This document shows, piece after piece, positions 5,076 through 11,391 of a DNA stretch of 12,162 nucleotides. Origin of the DNA: CAIJXO01 sp041308645. Its GTDB lineage: Bacteria > Patescibacteriota > Minisyncoccia > Phycocordibacterales > GWA1-40-21. Where the stretch lies: positions 1-12,162 of the forward strand of contig JBFZBC010000014.1 in the NCBI GenBank assembly GCA_041308645.1. The letters run 5' to 3'. Within the stretch, counting starts at the first letter, position 1. Each line of letters starts with the position of its first letter. A model generated the notes under the pieces. It made no database searches. It was given only the letters and a program-made list of their open reading frames with translations, and was not told the DNA's origin. Position numbers and translations under genes: made by a program.

Positions 5076-6173
5076 ATGAAAAAAATAATTACAATTTTAT
5101 TTATCGCCTTCATGTTTCTTTCGTCAAATATCGTCCTTGCTCAGGATAGTAGTGGTTTTGTGGCAGATGAGCAAATTATGGTTAAGGCAAAGGTTCTGGA
5201 AATTGTAAAACAAGAAGAAATTATAGTTCCGGGGACAGATACAAAGAGTTTTATCCAAACTCTTAAAATAGAAATCATTGAAGGAAAAGAAAAAGGTAAA
5301 AAATTAACCTTAGAAAATGATTATCAGGTTTTGAAAGATCAAGAAGTCTTTTTTCTAAAACAAATATCTGATTCAGTGAGCGGAGAGAGTCACTATTCTA
5401 TAAGTGAGCCTTATCGTATCCCACAGATATTATTTCTAGTTGCTTTATTTGTTCTAGCAATCTTAATCTTTGGTGGTTTTCAGGGTGTTCGGGGTGTTAT
5501 AAGTTTGATCGGTAGTCTATTACTTATTTTATACGTTCTTTTGCCAGGTATTCTTCACGGTATATCTCCGTTATTAGTGACTGTGGGAGTATCTTCCTTG
5601 ATTATCATAATTGGCTCATATATTACTCATGGTTTTAATAAAATGACTTCTTCTGCTGTTATTGGAATGCTGATAACCGTTTCTTTTACTGGTCTCCTGG
5701 CCTATTGGTCTGTTTATTACACCAGATTGAGTGGTTTTGGGTCTGAAGAGGTTGTTTATCTTAATATGAATACTTCTGGCGGAGTGGATGTTATCGGTCT
5801 TCTGTTGGGTGGAATTATGATCGGACTTTTAGGGGTACTTTATGATGTGGCTATTGGTCAAGCCACAGCGGTAGAAGAACTTGTGCGAATGGCTACCGCA
5901 GATATTTCAAAGAAAACTATTTATAAACGAGCAATCAGAATTGGTCGTGAACACATTGGGGCGTTAGTGAATACCTTAGCTATTGCTTATGTCGGTGTGT
6001 CTCTTCCTTTAATCTTACTTTTTTCGCAATCATCGTCTGAGAGTATTATGGTAACCATGAACCGAGAGATATTTTCAGCAGAAATAGTCAGAGTTTTAAT
6101 AGGTAGTATTGGTATTATTTTAGCAGTGCCTATTACCACACTTGTTTCTGTTTATTTGCTTAAGAAAAATTAG
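5076..6173 (+). CDS. YibE/F-like multi-pass membrane protein
   Basis: 365 residues from the ATG at 5076, which starts directly with a signal peptide (MKKIITILF...VLA-Q). An in-frame ATG at 5058 would overlap the previous gene and add six polar residues, so I prefer 5076. Residues 25-118 form an exported beta-rich domain. The rest has about seven or eight membrane helices. Family signatures are GREHIGALVNTLAIAYVGVSLP (about 293-314 of this start) and NREIFSAEIVRVLIGSIGI near the end, both typical of YibE/F proteins. The function of the family is not settled. It is the last gene of the operon, and no clean terminator is seen after it. Confidence 0.85.
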   Translation: MKKIITILFIAFMFLSSNIVLAQDSSGFVADEQIMVKAKVLEIVKQEEIIVPGTDTKSFIQTLKIEIIEGKEKGKKLTLENDYQVLKDQEVFFLKQISDSVSGESHYSISEPYRIPQILFLVALFVLAILIFGGFQGVRGVISLIGSLLLILYVLLPGILHGISPLLVTVGVSSLIIIIGSYITHGFNKMTSSAVIGMLITVSFTGLLAYWSVYYTRLSGFGSEEVVYLNMNTSGGVDVIGLLLGGIMIGLLGVLYDVAIGQATAVEELVRMATADISKKTIYKRAIRIGREHIGALVNTLAIAYVGVSLPLILLFSQSSSESIMVTMNREIFSAEIVRVLIGSIGIILAVPITTLVSVYLLKKN

Positions 6174-6224
6174 TATAGTGTTCTAGGATAGGAGTAAATT
6201 AATCTTTGTTATTGTTTTTTCTGC

Positions 6225-6253
6225 TTGACAAAATCAAAATTTGGGTATATACT
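6225..6253 (+). promoter_or_regulatory. Consensus promoter of the zinc-ribbon gene unit
   Basis: TTGACA (6225-6230), a 17-nt spacer and TATACT (6248-6253). The stretch around the -10, ATTTGGGTATATACTTGAA, differs from the promoter at 8227-8255 by only two bases. The expected start is near 6260, giving a leader of about 150 nt. Confidence 0.9.
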
Positions 6254-6293
6254 TGAAGTAGTAAGTGTTGTTCTTTTAAATGTTTGCAAGATG

Positions 6294-6407
6294 GTAGTCA
6301 TAGCCAAAAGTTTTTGTGAACATGAAAATTTCTGGCTGTGACTACTTTGGTCATGGTCCCTTATCTCACGGGTAGTGAGAAGTCCAAGAGCTTTAAGCTC
6401 AAGGGGG
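6294..6407 (+). promoter_or_regulatory. Structured 5' leader with possible Shine-Dalgarno sequestration
   Basis: A 12-bp stem GTAGTCATAGCC (6294-6305) / GGCTGTGACTAC (6334-6345), with one G-U pair, holds a 28-nt AU-rich loop that can pair further. Next come TCTCAC/GTGAGA (6364-6380) and GAGC/GCTC (6388-6400). The Shine-Dalgarno AAGGGGG lies at 6401-6407 and CCCTT at 6358-6362 can pair with AAGGG at 6401-6405, enclosing both small hairpins. The layout suggests translational control, but no known riboswitch class is recognised. Confidence 0.55.
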
Positions 6408-6412
6408 TTCGT

Positions 6413-6679
6413 ATGAGCAAGTATGGTAAGTATACCGGCGGTCAGTGGGAAGCGATCGGCAACATCATCGGTGGCGAGAAGGTGCTGGATGGCCTTCTGC
6501 GTGGCGAAGTGGAGTTTGTCATTGTCTCGGCCAAAAAACCTGCTTCGATAAAGGTCATGGTGACCTGTCAGCGAGAGGGTGGCAGCCGTTGCTCCGTTTG
6601 CCATTCTCAGATTGCCGACGGTGATGATATTTGTCAGCAAGGTCACGAGACGGGCCATCAGTATGAGGTACCGGCGTAG
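6413..6679 (+). CDS. Small zinc-ribbon-like protein of unknown function
   Basis: 88 residues from the ATG at 6413, chosen because AAGGGGG sits 5 nt upstream. An in-frame ATG at 6338 lies in the structured leader and has no ribosome site. The N-terminal half GGQWEAIGNIIGGEKVLDGLLRG looks like a compact helical module. I recall similar WxAxxNxxGGEEGVxxFLxGE segments in small CPR proteins, but this is from memory only. The C-terminal half has CSVC (about 58-61), then C and GH pairs (DICQQGHETGH), fitting a treble-clef or zinc-ribbon site. The codons are clearly more GC-rich than those of the neighbours. With its own promoter, long leader, Shine-Dalgarno and terminator it is a free-standing unit between the YibE/F operon and trmD. 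Function unknown. Confidence 0.78.
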   Translation: MSKYGKYTGGQWEAIGNIIGGEKVLDGLLRGEVEFVIVSAKKPASIKVMVTCQREGGSRCSVCHSQIADGDDICQQGHETGHQYEVPA

Positions 6680-6708
6680 AGACCAGAGTTTCCTCAAGTG
6701 ATAGTTTT

Positions 6709-6747
6709 GGAGCAGGTTGCCTTAGGGTAATCTGCTCCTTTTTCTTT
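6709..6747 (+). terminator. Intrinsic terminator of the zinc-ribbon gene unit
   Basis: GGAGCAGGTT (6709-6718) pairs with AATCTGCTCC (6729-6738) over 10 bp with one G-U pair and a 10-nt loop. TTTTTCTTT follows. Confidence 0.92.
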
Positions 6748-6761
6748 GTATTCTGGTAAAT

Positions 6762-6767
6762 TATACT
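6762..6767 (+). promoter_or_regulatory. Possible -10 element for trmD, near-leaderless transcript
   Basis: TATACT lies 16 nt before the trmD ATG, so a start about 9 nt before the ATG is expected. No good -35 is visible. A promoter is needed here because a strong terminator ends just upstream. Confidence 0.45.
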
Positions 6768-6783
6768 GTAGTATTTTAATATT

Positions 6784-7494
6784 ATGAACTTTCATATCAT
6801 CACATTATTTCCAAACACTTTTGACTCATATATAAATGAGTCCATTTTGGCGCGGGCGCAAAAGGAGAAGAAAATAAAATTTTATTTTTATAATCCGCGC
6901 GTCTTCGCGCGTCCCTCCGAAGCTTCTGGGAAGAAAGCGAAGGGGGACAAGAATTTTATGCCCTACCTGCGGGTGGATGACAAGCCCTATGGCGGCGGTC
7001 CTGGTATGGTGATGCAGGCTGAACCATGTGTTAAAGCGGTGGAGGCAGCCTTGAAAAAAATCAACCCCTCGCGGAAGCTCAGGACCAGGAAGCCTGGAAT
7101 AATTTTTCTTAGTCCATCAGGGAGGCAGTTTGATACTACCTATGCAAAAAATATTGTGAAAAAATATTCGGACATTATTATAATTTGTGGCCGATATGAA
7201 GGTATAGATTCAAGAATTAAAAAGATATTTAAAATGGAGGATATTTCTGTGGGACCTTTTGTGTTGACTGGTGGGGAACTGCCAGCCATGATGATTGCTG
7301 ACTGTATAGCCAGACAGATTGAAGGTGTGTTGGGGGATATTAATTCTTTGGAAGAAAACCGAGTTTCCAGCTCTGAAATCTACACTCGGCCAGAGGTCCT
7401 AACTTACAAAGGTAAAAAATATAAAGTCCCGTCAGTTCTCCTGTCCGGAAATCATGCTAAAATTGAAGAGTGGAAGAAGGGGAAGATTAATTAA
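6784..7494 (+). CDS. trmD: tRNA (guanine-N1)-methyltransferase TrmD
   Basis: 236 residues, close to the usual 240-255. TrmD methylates G37 at N1 in tRNAs with G36 using SAM, which prevents +1 frameshifting. It is a SPOUT-fold dimer. Motifs in order: MNFHIITLFP start, KPYGGGPGMVM (67-77), IIFLSPSGRQF (106-116), ICGRYEGID (134-142), EDISVGPFVLTGGELPAMMIAD (152-173, with the catalytic Asp matching D173) and YTRPEVLTYKGKKYKVPSVLLSGNH (200-224). Knot residues are intact. No Shine-Dalgarno precedes the ATG. The usual partners rpsP, rimM and rplS are absent, and rnhB follows. The first third is markedly GC-rich for this region and includes a CGCGCG-TCTT-CGCGCG hairpin at 6896-6911. Confidence 0.97.
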   Translation: MNFHIITLFPNTFDSYINESILARAQKEKKIKFYFYNPRVFARPSEASGKKAKGDKNFMPYLRVDDKPYGGGPGMVMQAEPCVKAVEAALKKINPSRKLRTRKPGIIFLSPSGRQFDTTYAKNIVKKYSDIIIICGRYEGIDSRIKKIFKMEDISVGPFVLTGGELPAMMIADCIARQIEGVLGDINSLEENRVSSSEIYTRPEVLTYKGKKYKVPSVLLSGNHAKIEEWKKGKIN

Positions 7495-7577
7495 ACAGAG
7501 CAAGAATACAGTGCTAGAGGAGGCTTCGCAGGCGGGTAGCCGAGATTGAGCAAATTTTAAGTAGAAAATTATGCGTG

Positions 7578-7612
7578 CTCCGGTTAGTACTATATTTTGC
7601 GGAGTTTAATTT
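7578..7612 (+). terminator. Weak hairpin between trmD and rnhB
   Basis: CTCCG (7578-7582) pairs with CGGAG (7600-7604) with a 17-nt AU-rich loop, followed by TTTAATTTT. It is short-stemmed and could be a leaky terminator or chance. The rest of the 124-nt gap has no gene and no convincing promoter. Confidence 0.3.
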
Positions 7613-7618
7613 TAAAAC

Positions 7619-8230
7619 ATGATAAAGCATAAATACACCATCGGTATAGATGAAGTGGGTAGAGGGCCTTTAGCGGGGCCAGTGGCAGTCTGCTCACTCT
7701 GCTTACGAAATAATTTTAAGTCTAAAAATTTTAAACTTCTCATTAGATCAAAGACAAAGAAGTTTCGTGATTCTAAACAGCTTTCTCATGAGCAGAGGTT
7801 AGAGTGGTTAGAAAAAATAAATGAAGAAAAAGAGAAAGGAAATATTATTTACAAGGTCTGTTTTGAAAGTAATAAAGTGATAGATAAAAATGGATTAACT
7901 TTTGCTATTAAAAAAGCTTTAAGTAATTCATTAAAAAGTTTAAAAGTAAATCCTAAAATTTCCAAAGTACTTTTAGATGGTGGGCTCAAGGCTCCGGTGG
8001 AATATAAAAACCAAAGAACTATAATAAAAGGGGATGAAAAAGAATTGGCTATCGCCCTTTCCTCAATTGTGGCTAAGATAACCAGGGACAGATTAATGAT
8101 TAAATTATCAAAGAAATACATAGGTTATGGTTTTGAAAAAAATAAGGGTTACGGTACCAGAGATCATTATAAAGCCTTGAAAAATAAGGGTATTTCTACA
8201 GTTCACAGAAAGAGGTTTCTCAAGTCTTGA
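7619..8230 (+). CDS. rnhB: Ribonuclease HII
   Basis: 203 residues, the usual length. RNase HII cuts RNA in RNA-DNA hybrids and at single ribonucleotides in DNA. The family motifs are intact: GIDEVGRGPLAGPV (9-22, with D11 and E12), KFRDSKQLS (48-56), LLDGG (118-122, D120), SSIVAKITRDRLM (148-160, D157) and GYGFEKNKGYGTRDH (169-183), so the DEDD catalytic set is complete. The usual HKGYGT reads NKGYGT. The gene ends with TGA at 8228-8230, showing that TGA is a stop here, and this stop overlaps the -35 box of the next unit. There is no Shine-Dalgarno. Confidence 0.96.
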   Translation: MIKHKYTIGIDEVGRGPLAGPVAVCSLCLRNNFKSKNFKLLIRSKTKKFRDSKQLSHEQRLEWLEKINEEKEKGNIIYKVCFESNKVIDKNGLTFAIKKALSNSLKSLKVNPKISKVLLDGGLKAPVEYKNQRTIIKGDEKELAIALSSIVAKITRDRLMIKLSKKYIGYGFEKNKGYGTRDHYKALKNKGISTVHRKRFLKS

Positions 8231-8255
8231 CATGTAATCTATTTGGGTGTATAAT
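8227..8255 (+). promoter_or_regulatory. Consensus promoter of the Nudix unit, overlapping the rnhB stop
   Basis: TTGACA (8227-8232), a 17-nt spacer and TATAAT (8250-8255), a perfect consensus. ATTTGGGTGTATAATTGAA around the -10 is nearly the same as at 6225-6253. The expected leader is about 68 nt and contains the hairpin CAACTTC-AGAAT-GAGGTTG (8276-8294). Confidence 0.93.
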
Positions 8256-8318
8256 TGAAAAAGATTAAAATAGAACAACTTCAGAATGAGGTTGCTGTTT
8301 AGATCATTACATTAGATT

Positions 8319-8326
8319 GGAGGTGG
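8319..8326 (+). promoter_or_regulatory. Strong Shine-Dalgarno of the Nudix gene
   Basis: GGAGGTGG with 6 nt between GGAGG and the ATG at 8330. It fixes the start and contrasts with the housekeeping genes, which have none. Confidence 0.9.
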
Positions 8327-8329
8327 CAA

Positions 8330-8845
8330 ATGAGTGATTTTTATGCAGGTATATTTGTTATTGATTTGTCAGATGGGATGGTTTTGTCTGTGTCAGACGC
8401 AAGTCATCCGGGAGAGATGAAGATGGCAGGCGGTATGTCTAAAGAAGGTGAAAGCCCGGAACAGACCGTCTATCGTGAATGCACTGAAGAACTTCGAACA
8501 CAGATTTTGGACTGCACTCTTGCTTATGTTGAGAGGGTTCAGAATCGTACTGGAGGAAATCACTTTCGGTATTTCTTTCTAGCTGATCGAGTTTCAGGGG
8601 CTCTTGAAAAAGGAGCAGTCTGGCAAGTCGAGGAAAAGGATATTTCTGGACGGGTAAAAGAAAAACTGATAGCTAAGTGGGTTCCAATCTTGGAATTTGC
8701 TGATAAGTTGTTTTACAAACAATATAATGCTTTCGGTGCTGTTCTCTCAATGCTGGCTTGTCGTGATGTTGGTTTCTGTCAGAAGTATTCTACTTTACTG
8801 AAACGCTTTCCTGAACCAGAAGATTTAGGTTTAGGTCAGAAGTAG
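8330..8845 (+). CDS. Nudix hydrolase, stand-alone
   Basis: 171 residues. A Nudix box is visible at 35-56: G35, E41, R49-E50 and E53-E54 are at the right spacing (Gx5Ex7RExxEExG), but the last Gly is Arg (R56). Nudix enzymes cleave nucleoside diphosphates linked to another group, using Mg2+ bound by the RExxEE glutamates. The part before the box (GIFVIDLSDGMVLSVSD, then MKMAGGMSKEGES) matches the beta strands leading into the box. The substrate cannot be read. The C-terminal 60 residues have two cysteines and no recognised motif. It stands alone between rnhB and rpmF with its own promoter, Shine-Dalgarno and terminator, and its codons look less AT-biased than those of rnhB. Confidence 0.85.
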   Translation: MSDFYAGIFVIDLSDGMVLSVSDASHPGEMKMAGGMSKEGESPEQTVYRECTEELRTQILDCTLAYVERVQNRTGGNHFRYFFLADRVSGALEKGAVWQVEEKDISGRVKEKLIAKWVPILEFADKLFYKQYNAFGAVLSMLACRDVGFCQKYSTLLKRFPEPEDLGLGQK

Positions 8846-8854
8846 TTTTTATTG

Positions 8855-8900
8855 AACCGGTGTTGTTTTGCTTAGGCAAGACACACCGGTTTTCTTTTTT
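8855..8900 (+). terminator. Long intrinsic terminator of the Nudix unit
   Basis: AACCGGTGT (8855-8863) pairs with ACACCGGTT, continued by an inner GTTTTGC/GCAAGAC stem across a bulged T with loop TTAG. TTTTCTTTTTT follows. Total stem is about 16 bp. Confidence 0.93.
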
Positions 8901-8909
8901 GTGAAGGAC

Positions 8910-8938
8910 TTGATTTTAAAATGATTATAGTTTAATAT
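8910..8938 (+). promoter_or_regulatory. Probable rpmF promoter giving a leaderless mRNA
   Basis: TTGATT (8910-8915), a 17-nt spacer and TAATAT (8933-8938), a weak -10. The expected start falls at about 8945-8946, on the rpmF ATG. An alternative -10 TATAGT (8926-8931) lacks a spaced -35. Confidence 0.5.
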
Positions 8939-8945
8939 AAAACTT

Positions 8946-9164
8946 ATGGTAATTCGAATGCGACATAATAGGGCTCAGAGAGGAGACACTAGATCTCATC
9001 ATGCTTTGAAAGCACAAGGTCTTTCCGTTTGTCCGGATTGTAAAGCTAAAAGACTAAATCATAAAGTTTGTTCTAATTGTGGTAAATATAATGGGCGAGT
9101 GGTTATCGACGTTATGGCTAAAACTGTCAAGAAAGAGAAGAAACTCAAAGCTCAGTCAAAATAA
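8946..9164 (+). CDS. rpmF: Ribosomal protein bL32
   Basis: 72 residues. The N-terminus MVIRMRHNRAQRGDTRSHHALK is basic, with the RSHHALK element of bL32 (family: RRSHDAL). It is followed by a four-cysteine zinc ribbon CPDC (29-32) and CSNC (42-45), then GKYNGRVVIDV. bL32 belongs to the large subunit near the exit-tunnel side. The N-terminus lacks the MAVPKRKxS start seen in most bacteria, which fits CPR forms as I remember them. All four zinc cysteines are present. It has its own promoter and terminator. In many bacteria it sits with plsX or yceD, and neither is here. Confidence 0.93.
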   Translation: MVIRMRHNRAQRGDTRSHHALKAQGLSVCPDCKAKRLNHKVCSNCGKYNGRVVIDVMAKTVKKEKKLKAQSK

Positions 9165-9175
9165 AGAAGTAAAAT

Positions 9176-9200
9176 AAAAATCGCCCACTGGCGATTTTTT
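9176..9200 (+). terminator. Intrinsic terminator of rpmF
   Basis: AAAAATCGCC (9176-9185) pairs with GGCGATTTTT with loop CACT, followed by more T. Symmetrical, so possibly bidirectional. Confidence 0.92.
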
Positions 9201-9249
9201 GTTTATCGTGTATACTTCTATATAGGTATTTAATTAAAAAGTTTTTTAC

Positions 9250-10161
9250 ATGGCAAACAGACACATTGCAAGATCAATAGTTCTTCAATCACTTTTCGAA
9301 CTTGATTTTCGGAATGATTCTCATTGTGAGCCGGCGGAAGAAATAATTAAACGCAATGTGGCTGAGTTTGCTAATGATGTTGTTGATATAAACTTTATTC
9401 GCTCCCTTTTAAACGGTGTACTTGGTAAAAAAAATGAAGTTGATTTGGTTATAGAAAAAGCAGCTCCAGATTGGCCATTGGATAAAATCTCTATTGTTGA
9501 TAGAAATATTTTAAGGATCGGGCTCTATGAGCTTCTTTTTGCTGATTCAAAAGAAATACCAGCTAAAGTCGCTATCAATGAGGCTATCGAATTATCAAAA
9601 AGCTATGGTGGTGAGAAAAGTAGTAAGTTTGTAAACGGTGTTTTAGGTTCTGTTTATAAAGAGATTGGAGAACCTGACAAAGATGCTGTTTCTAAAAAAA
9701 AGAAGACCATTGCGAATATACCTTATGAAGAGATGCCCGTAGAAAAGCTTGGTGGTGCGGTGGTTTATTCACTCAATGATGATGGTGATTACTATTTAGC
9801 TTTAGTTCATGATGTTTTTGGTTATTGGACTTTATCAAAAGGAAGTTTGGAGACTGGAGAAAGTGAGAAAGATGGTACAAAAAGAGAAGTAAAGGAAGAG
9901 ATTGGTATAGATGTAGAAGTAATGGATGAGATTGGTCGTAACGAATATATTGCGAATCATCCCGAGAAAGGAAAAATTCGCAAGCAAGTAATTTATTTTT
10001 TAGCTAAAGCTGTTTATAAAGATCTGACCTTAGAGAAAGACAACGGTGGTTTGGATGAAGCCCGCTGGTTTAAGCTTATAGAACTAGAAAACCTAAAAAC
10101 TTATGGAGATATTTTACCATTTATAACTAAAGCCGTATCCTTGATTTATCAAAATAATTAA
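9250..10161 (+). CDS. nusB: NusB antitermination domain fused to a Nudix hydrolase domain
   Basis: 303 residues, about twice the length of NusB. Residues 3-140 are NusB: NRHIARSIVLQSLFELDF (3-20), LDKISIVDRNILRIGLYELLF (77-97) and IPAKVAINEAIELSKSYGGEKSSKFVNGVL (103-132). NusB with S10 (NusE) binds boxA RNA and prevents early termination in rRNA operons. After a Lys-rich linker (144-157) comes a Nudix domain (167-300) with a perfect box G198, E204, R212-E213, E216-E217, G219. The segment GYWTLSKGSLETGE resembles Ap4A-type hydrolases (WxxPKGxxExGE), a tentative substrate guess. There is no internal stop or frameshift. rnc follows after 13 nt and is probably co-transcribed, which puts two rRNA-related factors together. 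A -10-like TATACT lies at 9211-9216 without a clear -35. Confidence 0.94.
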   Translation: MANRHIARSIVLQSLFELDFRNDSHCEPAEEIIKRNVAEFANDVVDINFIRSLLNGVLGKKNEVDLVIEKAAPDWPLDKISIVDRNILRIGLYELLFADSKEIPAKVAINEAIELSKSYGGEKSSKFVNGVLGSVYKEIGEPDKDAVSKKKKTIANIPYEEMPVEKLGGAVVYSLNDDGDYYLALVHDVFGYWTLSKGSLETGESEKDGTKREVKEEIGIDVEVMDEIGRNEYIANHPEKGKIRKQVIYFLAKAVYKDLTLEKDNGGLDEARWFKLIELENLKTYGDILPFITKAVSLIYQNN

Positions 10162-10174
10162 GTAAGATAGAATC

Positions 10175-10879
10175 ATGGTAAAAAAAGTAACTCCAGATTT
10201 CAGCGGATTTGAGGAGATAGCTGGTATAATCTTTAAGAATAAGGATTTGCTTAAACGTGCTTTTACTCACCGTTCTTATTTAAATGAAAATAGAGATCTG
10301 GAATATTCACACAATGAACGCCTAGAATTTCTTGGTGATGCTGTTTTGGAACTTATTGTAACTGAATATCTCTTTGAAAAATATCCAGATAGTACGGAAG
10401 GAGATTTGACAGCTTATCGGGCGTCACTTGTGAACGCTATTATTCTTTCTGAAGCGGCTCAAAAAATAAACGTCAATGATTTTCTCCTGCTTTCCAAAGG
10501 CGAGGCCAAAGATACCGGCAAGGCGCGCCAAAGTATTCTGGCCAATACTATGGAAGCTATTATCGGTGCTATATATCTGGACCAGGGTTATGATGCTTCC
10601 AAATATTTTATTTCACGGAATCTTTTCCACCTGATAGAAAAAATTATTGCGGATAAAAGCTGGATTGACTCCAAAAGTAAGTTCCAGGAAAAGGCACAAG
10701 AAGAGGTGAATCTCACCCCGTTATATAAAAGTCTAAAAGAAGAAGGCCCAGACCATGACAAGCGTTTTACTATTGGTGTTTATCTGGATAAAGAATTGGT
10801 GGCTGAAGGTATCGGTATGTCCAAACAAGAGGCGGAACAAGATGCAGCTAAGAAAGCCCTTGAAGTGAAAAACTGGTAG
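10175..10879 (+). CDS. rnc: Ribonuclease III
   Basis: 234 residues, normal length. RNase III cuts double-stranded RNA, including the 16S and 23S rRNA precursor stems. The RNase III domain (about 10-155) has the signature NERLEFLGD (47-55, with E48, E51 and D55). The second metal motif reads ILANTMEAIIGAIYLD (121-136), with the usual Asp (E. coli D114) replaced by Asn124 and the key Glu kept as E127. A double-stranded RNA-binding domain follows (about 163-232) with KFQEKAQE, ...F.I.VYLD, and a GMSKQEAEQDAAKKAL end. It starts 13 nt after nusB-nudix. There is no Shine-Dalgarno and no terminator before the next promoter. Confidence 0.96.
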   Translation: MVKKVTPDFSGFEEIAGIIFKNKDLLKRAFTHRSYLNENRDLEYSHNERLEFLGDAVLELIVTEYLFEKYPDSTEGDLTAYRASLVNAIILSEAAQKINVNDFLLLSKGEAKDTGKARQSILANTMEAIIGAIYLDQGYDASKYFISRNLFHLIEKIIADKSWIDSKSKFQEKAQEEVNLTPLYKSLKEEGPDHDKRFTIGVYLDKELVAEGIGMSKQEAEQDAAKKALEVKNW

Positions 10880-10889
10880 AATATTAATC

Positions 10890-10917
10890 TTGACTTTATA
10901 TTTTATTGTGCTATTGT
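10890..10917 (+). promoter_or_regulatory. Probable promoter of the gene at 10983
   Basis: TTGACT (10890-10895), a 16-nt spacer and TATTGT (10912-10917). It is weaker than the promoters at 6225 and 8227 and lacks their TTTGGGT block. It gives a leader of about 58 nt. Confidence 0.6.
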
Positions 10918-10968
10918 TTATTTAGAAGTAAAAGTAGTTCTTTTATCTTAAATAAATAAGCAATACTC

Positions 10969-10976
10969 GGAAGGAG
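10969..10976 (+). promoter_or_regulatory. Strong Shine-Dalgarno selecting a GTG start
   Basis: GGAAGGAG with 6 nt to the GTG at 10983. It decides the start, since no in-frame ATG lies nearby. Confidence 0.88.
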
Positions 10977-10982
10977 TAAATT

Positions 10983-11372
10983 GTGAATATTACATTTGCT
11001 GGAAGTGGTTGGAGTTTTGAGTACGCCTGTGAAGAGCTGGCCAAGGGTTACAACAGGAAAATCATGCACCAGATTTGTACAATGGTGTATGATTTTGAGA
11101 GTTTTCAGTCTTTGAAGACTCTCGTGGTGGTTCGGTCATGTCCGTGTTGCCACAATCCCGGGCTCTGGAATTATATAGGAGAAAAATTCATAATGATTTC
11201 TCCTTTGTGTGGAATCGATAAGGCAGGTTTCAAAATCAGTACGCCTAATTTTTATCCACCATTTCGGAATCCAGGAAAGGATAAGGAATGTGCCACTGCT
11301 GAGGAGTTTCTCAAGGCTTGGCAGCAAACCATCGAAACGGCCATCAAGGAAGCTGAAGCTTCCGGCTATTAA
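10983..11372 (+). CDS. Small Cys-containing protein of unknown function
   Basis: 129 residues from a GTG start set by the Shine-Dalgarno. I do not recognise the family. Visible are a cluster SCPCCHNPGLW (about 52-62) and a later PLCGID, so four cysteines and a His could bind one metal. YPPFRNPGKDKEC follows, and then an acidic amphipathic helix TAEEFLKAWQQTIETAIKEAEA at the end. There is no signal peptide or membrane helix, so a soluble cytoplasmic protein is expected. The codons are less AT-biased than those of rnc. It stands alone between rnc and smc with its own promoter and terminator. The terminator is identical over 21 nt to that of ndk. Confidence 0.75.
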   Translation: MNITFAGSGWSFEYACEELAKGYNRKIMHQICTMVYDFESFQSLKTLVVVRSCPCCHNPGLWNYIGEKFIMISPLCGIDKAGFKISTPNFYPPFRNPGKDKECATAEEFLKAWQQTIETAIKEAEASGY

Positions 11373-11391
11373 GACATATAAGTGAAAGTAC

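Noticed and set aside
6338..6412. Upstream ATG extending the zinc-ribbon protein by 25 residues
   Set aside because: It lies inside the structured leader and has no ribosome site, while the ATG at 6413 has AAGGGGG at good distance.
6209..6697. 162-codon minus-strand ORF covering the promoter, leader and zinc-ribbon gene
   Set aside because: It lies antisense to a gene with its own promoter, Shine-Dalgarno and terminator. Its protein shows no motif, and it has no promoter or ribosome site of its own that I can see.
6896..6911. CGCGCG-TCTT-CGCGCG hairpin inside trmD
   Set aside because: It encodes conserved-looking protein sequence and has no flanking T-run, so I treat it as coding GC-rich sequence, not a regulatory site.
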